From the NCBI GenBank assembly GCA_004193595.1, contig RPGQ01000011.1:80062-144061 (forward strand): a stretch of DNA of 64,000 nt, written 5' to 3'. The number at the start of each line of letters is the position of its first letter. The first letter of the stretch is position 1. Both the position numbers and the translations under genes were made by a program. This stretch comes from Desulfobacteraceae bacterium Eth-SRB2. GTDB taxonomy: Bacteria; Desulfobacterota; Desulfobacteria; Desulfobacterales; UBA11574. Under the pieces are notes generated by a model. That model saw nothing but the letters and a program-made list of their open reading frames with translations, searched no databases and was not told where the DNA came from. This document shows positions 18,030 through 27,173 of the stretch, one piece after another.

Positions 18030-18360
18030 GTTCAAGTTGCTATACCAATATTTATGGGGATTGTAAAGGTATGATTTTGTATCAGGATTTGTAAATTTCC
18101 GAAGTTTACAATTTTCGTTGACCTGAGATTTGGTTTATATTAGCGAAAAAAGACATCCGGATACCCAAATTTATTTCAAATAAAGCTTTTTACCGCAGCT
18201 TCGGACCAACCATGGCCAAGTTTGGACGCACCTCTCGGGTTGCTTTTTAGAGAAATAATAAAACTAAAAAGCCTCATCATCCTGACAACCCGTTGTCGGT
18301 GATAAAAAGGCTGGCCGGGTGATTACGATAGCTGAACCACAGCCAAAATCAGCCTTAAGA
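18030..18360. other. Non-coding stretch between repeat R6 and the IS91 remnant
   Basis: No convincing gene. Given its position downstream of an IS91-type transposase end (which runs on the minus strand), it may contain the element's 3' terminus, but no diagnostic end could be identified. Confidence 0.4.
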
Positions 18361-18669
18361 TCACTGCCCCGGTGGATGCAGGATCTCAAATCCACTGGGG
18401 CCGGAGCCTTTTGGTATCAAGCCAACCGAACGCATGGTCCCTTTTTCGCAGCGGGGGCAAAGCGTAATATCCTTTCCGGTGAGTTGCAGCATCATCTCCT
18501 GCACCGACCGCTTGACGGCTTCCGGCAGATCCCGTGAAAGGCCGAGCAGTTCCCGGCATCGTGCCAGTTTGGTCTTTTTATTGCGGTTGCTCAAAATGCC
18601 ATAATGCCTGATTTTCATGAAACCTTCTGGCAGAACATGAAGCAGGAGGCGACCGATTAGGAACCCTAT
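18361..18669 (-). pseudogene. IS91-family (Y2/HUH) transposase, C-terminal remnant
   Basis: About 100 codons without a start: GRLLLHVLPEGFMKIRHYGI, then LSNRNKKTKLARCRELLG, then TLCPRCEKGTM. The LPEGFMKIRHYG(I/F)L-NR segment is characteristic of the C-terminal region of IS91/ISCR transposases. The catalytic HUH and tyrosine part is missing. It lies between the two 144-bp repeats. Confidence 0.75.
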
Positions 18670-18978
18670 AATTTTTTAATAAAACAGCAAAAATAACGGA
18701 ATTAAGGCTGATATTGGTGCTGGAAATACGTCTATTCCGGGTTTTTCATGAAGAAGTTAACAAGATTATGAGAAGCAGAATTTCAGGAAGCTTGATTTTG
18801 CAGTGACAATTTGTAATTGTCAAATAAAGCTCCCTGCAACAGGATGAAGGCTGCTCAGGTGAAGGTGAATAATTAAACCCGGTCCTGCTTTACACATTAA
18901 TGAAAATTTGTCAATGGTTAAAGGCAATTGGGGGAAAAGAGTCATGAGCAGTCCCCCTCCACTTTTCAAAAATAATTC
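18670..18978. other. Intergenic stretch with no recognised feature
   Basis: Between the IS91 remnant and hipA. AT-rich, stops in all frames, and no repeat family of this window is present. Confidence 0.4.
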
Positions 18979-20238
18979 CTATTGCTCAGCCGAATAGGGA
19001 TTTAAAAACTGCCGTCTCCAAAGAAGTTTCTTATCCACTTCATTCAACTCACCTTCTTCACACACGGTTTCCCAATGCTGTTCGATAGCGGCAATCAGGT
19101 TACCGAATGTTTCGCGGGCTTCTTCCTCAGAAAGAAGGAAGTTGTGTGCGGTCTCAAGGCATGTTTTGAGTTGGCTCAGATTGTTGTCGTCGGATATGAG
19201 CATGGCCTGTGAAGCCTCATTGCCTGTGCGGCCCTGCGGACAAATGTCATAAGCAGGGGTCAGGGTCAGCGCTTTGCCGTCCCAAAACGCCGCATGGTTT
19301 CGCGCATGATCGTCGGTATTGCCGCACAGAATATTGAAGACGAGCCGAGAGAACAGCTCTTTCAGCGTATGTTTCGGATCGGTAAAACGGTGGCGGATAA
19401 TCTCGGATAAGGTTTCATAGCTGGCGTACCGCGCCATCATTTCATCTAGGCGAAGCAGTGTTAGAGCGGAGACCATGGCCTTTCGTGTCCACTGATCACC
19501 TTTTGGTACGCGGTCAAAACGCTCGATTAAAAGTACGTCTTTGTTTGCCGCTTTGACCAGCTTTACCGGCGCAGCATTCAGCCCGGCCAATTCAGCCAAC
19601 CGCATGGCGATGAATTCAGCTTTAACCACGCTGTACAGATCGGTGCTGGATGAAAACTTGGCCACGTATTTTTTGCCCTGGTCTTGAATTAAGGCTTTAG
19701 GACGAGCACCCCCGATAGAGCTGGCATGGAACAACGCCTGATCCAGCTCCGGTGTGAGGGGCACGCCTTTTTCGACCCGTTCTGCGGATTCAATCAATTC
19801 TTCCATGCCGACGTTATTCGCGGTACGCGGCGCGTACTCTGTAGGAGAGCGCTGAAAATCGAGGGCACCGATCCGGTCCGAGCCGGACTCCAGCAAATAG
19901 GTCAGTTCATCCAGCTCGGCTGTATCTGTACCTGCGCCCTTTATCCCCCACTTTTTGTTGACAATCACCCGCCGGCCCCACGCATCGGGCGCGGCATCCC
20001 TGATACAGCCGGGCATGGTCAAGCCCTCGGGCAATGGCAACACCCCAGCCTTTAGCGGCAATTCGGGTTCGTAAATCGCAATCGCAGGTTTGCTGTCACC
20101 GATACGATCCAGGTAGCTTTTACCGTAGTTGAACAGGATATCGCCGTTTTCAGCTTCAAGCCGTCCGGCCACCACAGGCTCGGTTTCGTCCGGCAGCCAT
20201 ATCCAGACAAAGGCTTCTTTCTCCGTCTTAGAAGTCAT
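18979..20238 (-). CDS. hipA: HipA-type serine/threonine kinase toxin
   Basis: A 419 aa HipA-like kinase, close to the E. coli HipA length (440). The N-terminal subdomain contains LPLPEGL and APDAWGRRVI. The kinase core shows a Gly-rich GGARPKALI loop near 173, the VAKF lysine near 190, the catalytic NTDDHARNHAAFW near 305 and the metal-binding Asp in LTPAYDICP near 325. HipA kinases phosphorylate glutamyl-tRNA synthetase or related targets and induce dormancy (family knowledge). It overlaps the hipB-like gene by 11 bases, so the two are co-translated. It is the only intact cargo between the two 144-bp repeats. Confidence 0.92.
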   Translation of the reverse strand: MTSKTEKEAFVWIWLPDETEPVVAGRLEAENGDILFNYGKSYLDRIGDSKPAIAIYEPELPLKAGVLPLPEGLTMPGCIRDAAPDAWGRRVIVNKKWGIKGAGTDTAELDELTYLLESGSDRIGALDFQRSPTEYAPRTANNVGMEELIESAERVEKGVPLTPELDQALFHASSIGGARPKALIQDQGKKYVAKFSSSTDLYSVVKAEFIAMRLAELAGLNAAPVKLVKAANKDVLLIERFDRVPKGDQWTRKAMVSALTLLRLDEMMARYASYETLSEIIRHRFTDPKHTLKELFSRLVFNILCGNTDDHARNHAAFWDGKALTLTPAYDICPQGRTGNEASQAMLISDDNNLSQLKTCLETAHNFLLSEEEARETFGNLIAAIEQHWETVCEEGELNEVDKKLLWRRQFLNPYSAEQ

Positions 20239-20566
20239 CGCGCACCGCTTTGGATTTCTTGCGAACAGATTTTGGCAAAAGCGCCAGCTTTTCCTTGGTT
20301 TGACGTAAATATTTTGTCATCGTGCTTTCATCGGCATCAAACAGCTTGACGCCAACAATGGTTGCCACTTCGAACACGGCTCCGATTTCGCATTTTAAGT
20401 TGCCTTTTTCGATGCGTTGCAGCAGTCCTCTGGAGATACCCGCGCGGTCGGCCAATTCCTGAGCGGTGAGCTTGCGTTCATTACGCGCTTCGCGGATCAA
20501 CGCGCCGAGCAAGGTAGCAGCTTCGCGGCTATAGCGTGAGTAGGTGCGTGTAATGGACTTTGGCAT
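20228..20566 (-). CDS. hipB: HipB-like XRE-family antitoxin
   Basis: 112 aa from the ATG at 20566, chosen for the AAAGGAAA ribosome site four bases upstream; an alternative in-frame start at 20596 lacks one. The HTH_3 domain is clear (LTAQELADRAGISRGLLQRI then EKGNLKCEIG). The C-terminal tail is basic (LLPKSVRKKSKAVRDD). It should bind HipA and repress the operon. Confidence 0.9.
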   Translation of the reverse strand: MPKSITRTYSRYSREAATLLGALIREARNERKLTAQELADRAGISRGLLQRIEKGNLKCEIGAVFEVATIVGVKLFDADESTMTKYLRQTKEKLALLPKSVRKKSKAVRDDF

Positions 20567-20584
20567 CGCTTTTCCTTTGGTTCG

Positions 20585-20680
20585 TATATAGACCATAAAA
20601 CATTTTAATGATCTTTCTGTGAACCATAGATAATGAATATTTATCAGCTTGTCAAGACGAAATTTGTCTGTATATAGACC
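20585..20680 (-). promoter_or_regulatory. hipBA promoter with paired operator-like repeats
   Basis: On the minus strand TTGACA (20655-20650) and TATCTA (20632-20627) are 17 bases apart, placed about 60 bases before hipB. The decamer TATATAGACC occurs on the plus strand at 20585-20594 and 20671-20680, bracketing the promoter. The second copy is part of the near-palindrome GTCTGTATATAGAC. These are candidate HipB operators. Confidence 0.55.
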
Positions 20681-20846
20681 GTATAATACTCTTATGGGCT
20701 ATATGGAGACCATTTTTTTAACGTTTTTTATCATTTGAGACCAGAAGGTGAATGTGATTTGAGGTGACAGTAAATAGCTATCGCCGGATTTTAAGCGATT
20801 TTTAAATACAGTTTACAGAAGGCTATCTGATAGTTTCAAGGTCGAA

Positions 20847-20990
20847 CGTATAGGGTTTTATCCTTTGTCCCGCATGTTGGATTGAGCAAAGTTGTAAGAT
20901 TAGCAATGATAGATAGTGGGTCAGGGAGCTTTTGATCATCCTTCAGCGGGATGAAGGATAAAACCATGTTGGACTGAGCCGCTTATGCGG
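20847..20990 (+). repeat. 144-bp repeat R6, copy 2
   Basis: Direct repeat of 17886-18029 with only a few substitutions seen. Its last base is the first base of the truncated repressor frame at 20990. Confidence 0.85.
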
Positions 20991-21166
20991 AATATGCCGT
21001 GGGGATTGACGATACAATTATGGTAAAACGAATAGAGAAGCATCCCGGCAAGCTGGTTTTAAGAAGCGACAATAAAGATTATGAACCGGTTTATCTGAGC
21101 CGGAATGAGATGGACGGCTTTCGTATCATCGGAAAAATTGTGTGGATATCGAGAAATGTGATATGA
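20990..21166 (+). pseudogene. LexA/S24-type phage repressor, C-terminal remnant
   Basis: 58 codons without a start: EYAVGIDDTIMVKRIEKHPG, then KLVLRSDNKDYEPVYLSRNE, then FRIIGKIVWISRNV. The D(D/S)TI-VKRI motif, with the Lys of the Ser-Lys dyad region, and the terminal I(I/V)G(K/R)(I/V)VW are typical of the C-terminal peptidase-like domain of CI/LexA repressors. The N-terminus is cut exactly at the end of the second 144-bp repeat. Confidence 0.75.
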
Positions 21167-21379
21167 TACTGCTAACGTTTTTTTAAAAACATCCCAAGGA
21201 GAGGGCGAGAAAATTGATGGAGTTCGGGCGCGAAAAAAGCGAAATCTTCCGGTGGTAATGACCAAAGATTAAGTTAAAAAAATAATCATGGCCATGTCAG
21301 GTGTAAATCAATTGATGGCAAAATTGATTTATGGTAAAAGAATATCAACCACATAAAGGTTACAATACAGAGGTATCCA

Positions 21380-21919
21380 ATGGGAGAAATTAAAAGCACC
21401 CTCGATCTTGTTATGGAAAAGACCAGGCACCTTACCCTCAGCCGGGAGGAAAAGGAGGAGCAAAAACATATTGAAGTCAATAAGAGGTTAAAGAGCCTTT
21501 TGCAAAAATATCAGGACAATTTATTAAAAAAGGAACATCTGGAAAAAGAACTGGACAGCTTAAGAAAAGCCTATGATTTGAAGGTGGATAAGATGCTGTC
21601 ACGGATGCTTTTAGACAGTCTTAAACTAGGGCATAAAAATGAATCCCTTCTTGAGTTGTTAAATGAAATTTGCGGCTTAGACATATCGGGGCTTGAGACA
21701 TTATTCCACGATTTTCAGGATGCCGTCAGGTTTGCGTCTGAAAAAAGGATAAAAGAGGTAAAAGCAGATCTGGCAGAAAAGCGTTTTATTTCAGGTTCCG
21801 CTGTTGTGCCTAATTTGGGGACCGACAATGAATTGATATTAACCGTTAAGGAGATTAAGGATAAATATGATCAGATTCTAGTTCGGGAAAAGACCCCCTT
21901 GTATGACCGCATCTCGTAG
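21380..21919 (+). CDS. Coiled-coil hypothetical protein
   Basis: A 179 aa protein with AGAGG before the ATG. Residues about 15-75 are strongly charged and heptad-like (REEKEEQKHIEVNKRLKSLL, KKEHLEKELDSLRKAY), so a coiled coil is likely. There is no membrane segment or signal peptide. Family not recognised. It is convergent with the MBL hydrolase gene. No function is assigned. Confidence 0.7.
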   Translation: MGEIKSTLDLVMEKTRHLTLSREEKEEQKHIEVNKRLKSLLQKYQDNLLKKEHLEKELDSLRKAYDLKVDKMLSRMLLDSLKLGHKNESLLELLNEICGLDISGLETLFHDFQDAVRFASEKRIKEVKADLAEKRFISGSAVVPNLGTDNELILTVKEIKDKYDQILVREKTPLYDRIS

Positions 21920-21951
21920 ATACTGTAAACTCGGCTCGTGAGAAATACGGG

Positions 21952-22617
21952 TTAGATGTGGGTTAACCAAAATTGTTGCAAATGAGAGAAGTTTTTCTCG
22001 ACATCCCTTGCCCCGCTGATAATATCACCATGACCCGGCAATAGCCATTCGATCTCAAGTTTTGCGAGCTTTTTGATGCTTTCCTTAAGCACTGAACCAT
22101 TGCCGCCGGGAAGATCCGTACGTCCGATACCCTCTTTAAAAACCAGATCGCCTGTGAACATTAGTTTTTGGTCCGGCAAGTAAAGTGAGACAGATCCAGG
22201 TGAATGACCCGGGGTGTGAAGCACCTTTAGGTTAAGGCCATTTACAGAAATGTCGCCTTCTTTGAGAAAAAAATCGGGGGTGATTAAATCCGGATTGATA
22301 CCCATGGAGGCGCTGACATATTTATCGATGGTTTTTAAAAAATTCCATTCCTTATGATGAAGCGTCATAAGGGCCGGAGTTTCTTTAAATAATTGAACAG
22401 CCTCAATGTGGTCAGGGTGGGCATGGGTGCATATAATCAATCCGATATCTTCGATCGTCAGACCTAATTTCATAAGCCCTTCCCGTACGTGATCAAACAG
22501 ATTGCTGTGACCCGGATCGATTAGGACACGGGTGGGTCCGTCAATCAAATATGTGTTGCAGTTGTTGGCTGACATTGATTTCCAGATAAAGGCTTGAATG
22601 TTATTGATAATTTTCAT
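21952..22617 (-). CDS. Metallo-beta-lactamase-fold hydrolase
   Basis: A 221 aa MBL-fold protein of glyoxalase-II type. Metal ligands: HAHPDH (in IICTHAHPDHIEA, near 63), His in LHTPGHSPGSVSLYL near 137, Asp in FTGDLVF near 155, and the terminal His in LLPGHGDIIS near 194. Cytoplasmic. It starts 14 bases after mlaD stops and so may be the last gene of the lipid-transport operon. The substrate is unknown. Confidence 0.88.
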   Translation of the reverse strand: MKIINNIQAFIWKSMSANNCNTYLIDGPTRVLIDPGHSNLFDHVREGLMKLGLTIEDIGLIICTHAHPDHIEAVQLFKETPALMTLHHKEWNFLKTIDKYVSASMGINPDLITPDFFLKEGDISVNGLNLKVLHTPGHSPGSVSLYLPDQKLMFTGDLVFKEGIGRTDLPGGNGSVLKESIKKLAKLEIEWLLPGHGDIISGARDVEKNFSHLQQFWLTHI

Positions 22618-22631
22618 GGGAAATTTTCTCT

Positions 22632-23609
22632 TTAGGGTCGCAGACCCGCATCAACGTTTTTGGCTTCGGGTTCCGGTGGAAGATTCGGCTTTATTAAAAA
22701 ACTTTTTTTCAGAGATTTGACAACTTTGTCGATATTATCTACGGCGCCACGGATTTCATCAATTCCCTGGGCCGCAATCCGCGTTACTCTGGGTATATCG
22801 TGACTCCCTTTTTCTAAGTTGGCAAGGATGAGCTTAAGGGTCTCAACCGCTTCTTCAACGTCCTTAACTATCTTTTTAATACTCGGGATATTTTCCAGTA
22901 CGCCGTTTTCAATTTTTTCTAGAGTCGCTAAATCGTCTCCCACTTTGTCAAGATTTTGATGTATATGGTCAAGCAGTGCCCTGGATTTTATTATGCCGCC
23001 AACCGTACCCTTGCCGGACGCAATATCCCGGGTAATGGTTTCAAGATGGGCCAGAGTTTTGTTGGCATGTCCAAATGCTTCGAAAAGAGGTCCTTTGGGA
23101 TCACGCATGGTTTTAACGATTCTTGAAATTTCCTGGGCCGCCTCAACAATCATCTTGGCTGTCTTTTCAACCTGAAACTCCTCCAGATAATTAGATATGG
23201 ATTTTCCCGGCCGGGAAGGAATTTCACCCCCCACAGGAATCAGCGGCGAATTTTTACTGCCGGGTATAATTGAGATATATTCTGATCCTATTAATGTGGG
23301 GCTTTTAACCGTTGCTATGGAATCCGCTCTGATTCTTGATCTATAATCGTCTAAAATTTCCAGCTTGACTTCTACCTTGTCGCCGACAAGGATTATCTTT
23401 TTTACTTTTCCTATGTCGGCATTAAACAGTTTTACAGACGTATCGGCCTGGATGTTATAACTTTCATCAAAAACCGTATAATAAGGGATGTATTTTTCGA
23501 ACCAGTCTTTTCCGCGACCGATGATGACAACCGTTACCAGGAGAAAAACGGCAACACTGATGATAAATGTGCCCACGATTTTTTCTTTTTTGCTAAAATC
23601 AAGTTCCAT
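22632..23609 (-). CDS. mlaD: MlaD/MCE-domain lipid-transport protein
   Basis: A 325 aa protein with one N-terminal membrane anchor (about residues 11-31, VGTFIISVAVFLLVTVVII) and an MCE domain about 40-120 (DTSVKLFNADIGKVKKIIL, then TLIGSEYISIIPGS). A long helical tail (about 130-300) follows, as in delta-proteobacterial MlaD. It should form the periplasmic hexameric ring that takes phospholipids to or from the MlaE permease. Order mlaE, ATPase-like, mlaD with short gaps marks an operon. Confidence 0.88.
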   Translation of the reverse strand: MELDFSKKEKIVGTFIISVAVFLLVTVVIIGRGKDWFEKYIPYYTVFDESYNIQADTSVKLFNADIGKVKKIILVGDKVEVKLEILDDYRSRIRADSIATVKSPTLIGSEYISIIPGSKNSPLIPVGGEIPSRPGKSISNYLEEFQVEKTAKMIVEAAQEISRIVKTMRDPKGPLFEAFGHANKTLAHLETITRDIASGKGTVGGIIKSRALLDHIHQNLDKVGDDLATLEKIENGVLENIPSIKKIVKDVEEAVETLKLILANLEKGSHDIPRVTRIAAQGIDEIRGAVDNIDKVVKSLKKSFLIKPNLPPEPEAKNVDAGLRP

Positions 23610-23627
23610 AACCTGTGCCTGTAATGT

Positions 23628-24299
23628 TTATTGGGGAATTTGTGTTAACGTTCCCCCGGCAATCAATATCTTCCTGTTGGAAAATGTTTCTGTAAAATTC
23701 CGGTCACGGGAGAAAAATACCACGGCGTGTCCGGCCTTTAGGATGTCCTCAAGAATTTCGTTGAAAATATAAAAACTCTTAAAGCCGAAATAATGTTCCG
23801 GACGATCCAGCAGCAGTACGTCAAAAGATTTTGTAATTTCCCGGATTGCAATGGCGGTTCGTAAATCCACAGGCCGAAGTTCTCCGGGCCTTATATCGAG
23901 CTTGTCTTCAAGGTCAAACATTTTTAAAAATTTCGAAACGTTTTCATCCAAAGGGATTGAAAGTGAATTTTCGAAATAGCATCTCATTAAAAGAAGGTTT
24001 TCCCTGACGGTTCTGTTGCTTATCATTGCCGAGTCTTGACCGATATAGCCTATTTTTCTCTTGAAGGGAAGAAGTTCGCGGTAGTCCGAAAAATTTATCA
24101 TTTCACCCGTGAAACAGTAAGTGCCGCTTACGGGACTCACGAGCGTTGCAAGGGCTTTGAGAAATATGTGAGCGTCATCTGTTGAGTCTGTCTGCAAAGA
24201 ACATACATCGCCGCTTGACAGGGCAAAATAGGAATTGTTAAGACCATTACCGGTCCCCATGGGATTCAGGCAATAATCGGAAAGTTCTATTAAGTACAT
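23628..24299 (-). CDS. Degenerate MlaF-like ABC ATPase lacking Walker A
   Basis: A 223 aa protein in the mlaF position between mlaE and mlaD. The ABC fold can still be followed: a Q-loop (IGYIGQDSAMISNRTVRENL, near 88-107) and a Walker B-like strand DVLLLDRPE near 164. But the P-loop position reads LQTDSTDDAHIFLKA with no GxxGxGK(S/T). The signature LSGGQ is replaced by RPGELRPVD, the catalytic Glu after Walker B is displaced, and the switch His is Arg/Asp (FFSRD). It is therefore unlikely to hydrolyse ATP. It may be a structural subunit paired with an active ATPase elsewhere. The frame is intact and the length normal, so it is not a simple pseudogene. Confidence 0.75.
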   Translation of the reverse strand: MYLIELSDYCLNPMGTGNGLNNSYFALSSGDVCSLQTDSTDDAHIFLKALATLVSPVSGTYCFTGEMINFSDYRELLPFKRKIGYIGQDSAMISNRTVRENLLLMRCYFENSLSIPLDENVSKFLKMFDLEDKLDIRPGELRPVDLRTAIAIREITKSFDVLLLDRPEHYFGFKSFYIFNEILEDILKAGHAVVFFSRDRNFTETFSNRKILIAGGTLTQIPQ

Positions 24300-24307
24300 G
24301 TTTTCCC

Positions 24308-25084
24308 TTACATATAAAATATGGCTGATATGATTATATTACCCACCAGGCAATAGAAAACACTTTCAAGTGCCGCCCTGGAAGTTCCCACGGGAATTTC
24401 GGTGACCTGTTTTTTTATTTTGAATCCGTGGGTTAGGCTTGTCACCGTAATAATGATTCCAAAGCATATGGCTTTTACGATTCCCACAGCGATATCGGTG
24501 CCGGAGATAGACTTTGCGATTTGTGTAAGAAAGCTGTCAATAGGTATATAAGTGAAGGTCCATATAAGAACGTACCCTCCTAGGATGGACACCAGATCAA
24601 AAACGATGAAAAGACAAAGCACCGCTAAAGTTATTCCGACCAGGCGGGGAAGGCAGATAATAAGCACTGGATCAATACCCGCCATTTCAATGGCCTCTAT
24701 TTCGTGCAGCGTATTCATGTACCCAATTTCAATGGTAACGGCGGTGGCGGATCGCAATATGACCAGAAAAGCTGTAATAATGGGTCCGAGTTCCCTTACA
24801 ATCAATAGGACCGTTGTTTTGCCAAGGTCATACTGTCCCGACACTTTGGTAAATTGAAGAATAAGAATACACCCGATAATCAGTGAAATGGGGATAATTA
24901 TGGGAAGTGCCTGTACACCTGTAAAATATATTTGTTCAAAAGTATTCCTTCTTATGAGCGCCCTGCCGTTAACCGGTCTTTTAAAAATAAGCTTCAGCAG
25001 TCTGTACGCAAAGGCCAACAGTCTGAGGATATGGTTGACAAATTTTAAGGTTTTTTTGCCGATATATCCTGTAAGCTGATCCAT
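24308..25084 (-). CDS. mlaE: MlaE-like ABC permease
   Basis: About 258 aa, a multi-pass MlaE/YrbE-family permease. Hydrophobic segments include ALPIIIPISLIIGCILILQF, ELGPIITAFLVILRSATAVT, LAVLCLFIVFDLVSILGGYV and a last one, SVFYCLVGNIIISAIFYM. The conserved E(I/L)GYMNTLHEIEAIEMAGIDP coupling segment is typical. The ATG at 25084 is preferred; a TTG at 25108 is in frame. No strong ribosome site is visible. First gene of the mla-like operon. Confidence 0.88.
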   Translation of the reverse strand: MDQLTGYIGKKTLKFVNHILRLLAFAYRLLKLIFKRPVNGRALIRRNTFEQIYFTGVQALPIIIPISLIIGCILILQFTKVSGQYDLGKTTVLLIVRELGPIITAFLVILRSATAVTIEIGYMNTLHEIEAIEMAGIDPVLIICLPRLVGITLAVLCLFIVFDLVSILGGYVLIWTFTYIPIDSFLTQIAKSISGTDIAVGIVKAICFGIIITVTSLTHGFKIKKQVTEIPVGTSRAALESVFYCLVGNIIISAIFYM

Positions 25085-25424
25085 TTTACTGAGTCCAGAT
25101 ATCGCCAACTGTTTCTGAAGTTATTCAACATGGATTAAAGATCCGTATATGAATTACCACAAAAAGAAATGCTTTTAAACCTTTTTGCACACCTTGTATG
25201 ATCAAAGTATGATCAAAGAATTAATTTAGACCTTTACCACTCGCAACACGCAACAGATAATATGATGTTTTATTGGAAAAACAGACTGCTGAGTGAAGTC
25301 TACGTAACATCTCACTAACCTGCTCAAACAGCCAGACAGGTTACATTTTATCACCAGTAGGCTCCATAATTTATGGAGATGTTACAAATCTTCAACAAAT
25401 TTTTGATACAACGTTGCGATACGC
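25085..25424. other. Intergenic region upstream of the mla-like operon
   Basis: Holds the presumed promoter region for the mla-like operon on the minus strand. No repeat family of this window and no gene is visible. A clear promoter match was not found. Confidence 0.35.
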
Positions 25425-27173
25425 CTATCTGATAGAAACCAAGGAAGCCTTGCATGAAACGCATTTAATTTTTGGGGATACCGGTTCGGAGTCGGGTGAT
25501 GAGGCATTTTCCAGGGTCAAGGCCGCAGCATTTTTTTCATAAAAACAATCGGGTTCATAGGTCCATCCGTTTGCCAGGCGTCTTTCTTCTTTTTTAAGAG
25601 CAGCATAAATGTATATCCCTGCCAGGGGAGCGATAATCCTTGTCTTTAAGCCGAAGGTTTCGTAAATTTCTTGAAGCAGGGAATTCATTTTTTCGGCCAT
25701 TGGTTTATTTGTCCGGAAGTGTCTCTTCATCGCCCAAACCGCAGCGGCATAAGTTGTTCGGAGCGGCTTAACTTCCCATGCAAAACGGTCTCGAATACGC
25801 TTTTCCGGATGGTCTTTATATCTTTTCCAGCCCTTTAATAAAGTTCTGATCAGTCGGGCAAGACTGGGACCGTTGACCTCAAAATCACGCTGGAACGCGT
25901 CGAGAATAAATTGTTCTTCCCGGCCCTTTGGAATGTGTTGATGCCGGTAATTAAAGCGATACTGCCCGTGGGTGTCCGCCAACGGAAATTCCGATTCGGC
26001 CAAGAGGGTTCCGCGTTTTTGATGCTCTTCATACAGCGGTGTCCCGGGAATCGGGGTGTACAGCATAAACTGATGAAAATCCGTATCATGGCTGACGGCG
26101 TAGTCTATGATGCGATGAATGTTGTCGGGGGTATGGTTTTCCAGGCCGATAATCGATGATCCCAGAACGCGAATTCCATGGGATTGAAGACGTCGAACCA
26201 GAGGCAGCGTCTCTACATTCTTGAGTTTGGAATATTGGCTTTGTTTGCCTTCCAGTCCCATCCAAACCCAGGATATTCCCAGACCCACCAGTTGCTCAAT
26301 GGTATAAGATTTTAATACCCTGGCCGAGCTGAAAACATATAGTGCCCAGCTTTTATTGCTTTTTTGCATCAAATCAAGAAGTCGCAGCGCCCTTTTTCGA
26401 TGCAGGAGAAAATTTTCATCCATGGTAAAAAAAGATCGAACTTCGAGTTTTTCTTCCAGTTGGCACATGACGGAAAAAAGCTCATCTCCGGTGGGGTAAA
26501 AGTTGATAAATTTGCCCTTGCCGCCGAATAATGCGGAAGTCGAACAAAAATTACAGCCCACCGGGCAACCCACGGAAGGAAGTAAGACAGCGGCGGTATC
26601 GCCGGGCCGGTCCCGAAGGGTAATCCCCAGGATTCTGGTGCCGAATCCCGAATAGACCGGCGGATGCTTTATGGCGGCTGTTTTATTTTGCCCCAGGAAG
26701 GTTCGAAACCATTGAATGCCCTCTCCCTTGACGATATGATCCGCGTCAATAATTTCGTGGATGCCGCCTTTATTTGCCACGTGTCCTCCAACCACAATCG
26801 TTGCTTTTGGCAGGTATTTCCTGACCAGTTCACACATTTTTTTCAGTTTTCCGATATTGGGAATAATGGAGCTGATGCCGACGATGTCGTAGGAATGATG
26901 CTCGATTTCGTGAACAAAACGGTCCAGGGATGGAAAATCGAGAAGGGTGCAGGGGGCTTGGATATTGCTTTGAATTACCATCAACCCGAAGCTGCGATGA
27001 AACATTCGAAGGGAAAAAGCGCCCTGAACCCTTGTGACCTGGTTCTGATAAAGTTCCATGGGATTAATTTCCCGGCTTCCATAGGTGTCGTTTTGGGCAT
27101 ATGGCCCAAAGACGCTGGATAGTAATACTTTGGCACGGGTTCCGAGTGGATGGACAGATGGTGCAGTATTCAT
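25425..27173 (-). CDS. B12-binding-domain radical SAM protein
   Basis: A 582 aa protein with an N-terminal cobalamin-binding-like Rossmann domain (about 60-170; VGISSIIPNIGKLKKMCELV, VVGGHVANKGGIHEI). A radical SAM domain follows with the cluster motif CPVGCNFC (Cx3Cx2C) near 205, then a helical C-terminal region. The C-terminus contains CVSCKAS. Proteins of this type carry out SAM-dependent methyl transfer or cyclisation, including hopanoid and isoprenoid modification, but the substrate cannot be read from the sequence. It stands alone, divergent from the two-component pair. Confidence 0.85.
   Translation of the reverse strand: MNTAPSVHPLGTRAKVLLSSVFGPYAQNDTYGSREINPMELYQNQVTRVQGAFSLRMFHRSFGLMVIQSNIQAPCTLLDFPSLDRFVHEIEHHSYDIVGISSIIPNIGKLKKMCELVRKYLPKATIVVGGHVANKGGIHEIIDADHIVKGEGIQWFRTFLGQNKTAAIKHPPVYSGFGTRILGITLRDRPGDTAAVLLPSVGCPVGCNFCSTSALFGGKGKFINFYPTGDELFSVMCQLEEKLEVRSFFTMDENFLLHRKRALRLLDLMQKSNKSWALYVFSSARVLKSYTIEQLVGLGISWVWMGLEGKQSQYSKLKNVETLPLVRRLQSHGIRVLGSSIIGLENHTPDNIHRIIDYAVSHDTDFHQFMLYTPIPGTPLYEEHQKRGTLLAESEFPLADTHGQYRFNYRHQHIPKGREEQFILDAFQRDFEVNGPSLARLIRTLLKGWKRYKDHPEKRIRDRFAWEVKPLRTTYAAAVWAMKRHFRTNKPMAEKMNSLLQEIYETFGLKTRIIAPLAGIYIYAALKKEERRLANGWTYEPDCFYEKNAAALTLENASSPDSEPVSPKIKCVSCKASLVSIR

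Noticed and set aside
18319..18537. Plus-strand open frame over the IS91 remnant
   Set aside because: It is antisense to a clearly recognisable IS91 C-terminal segment.
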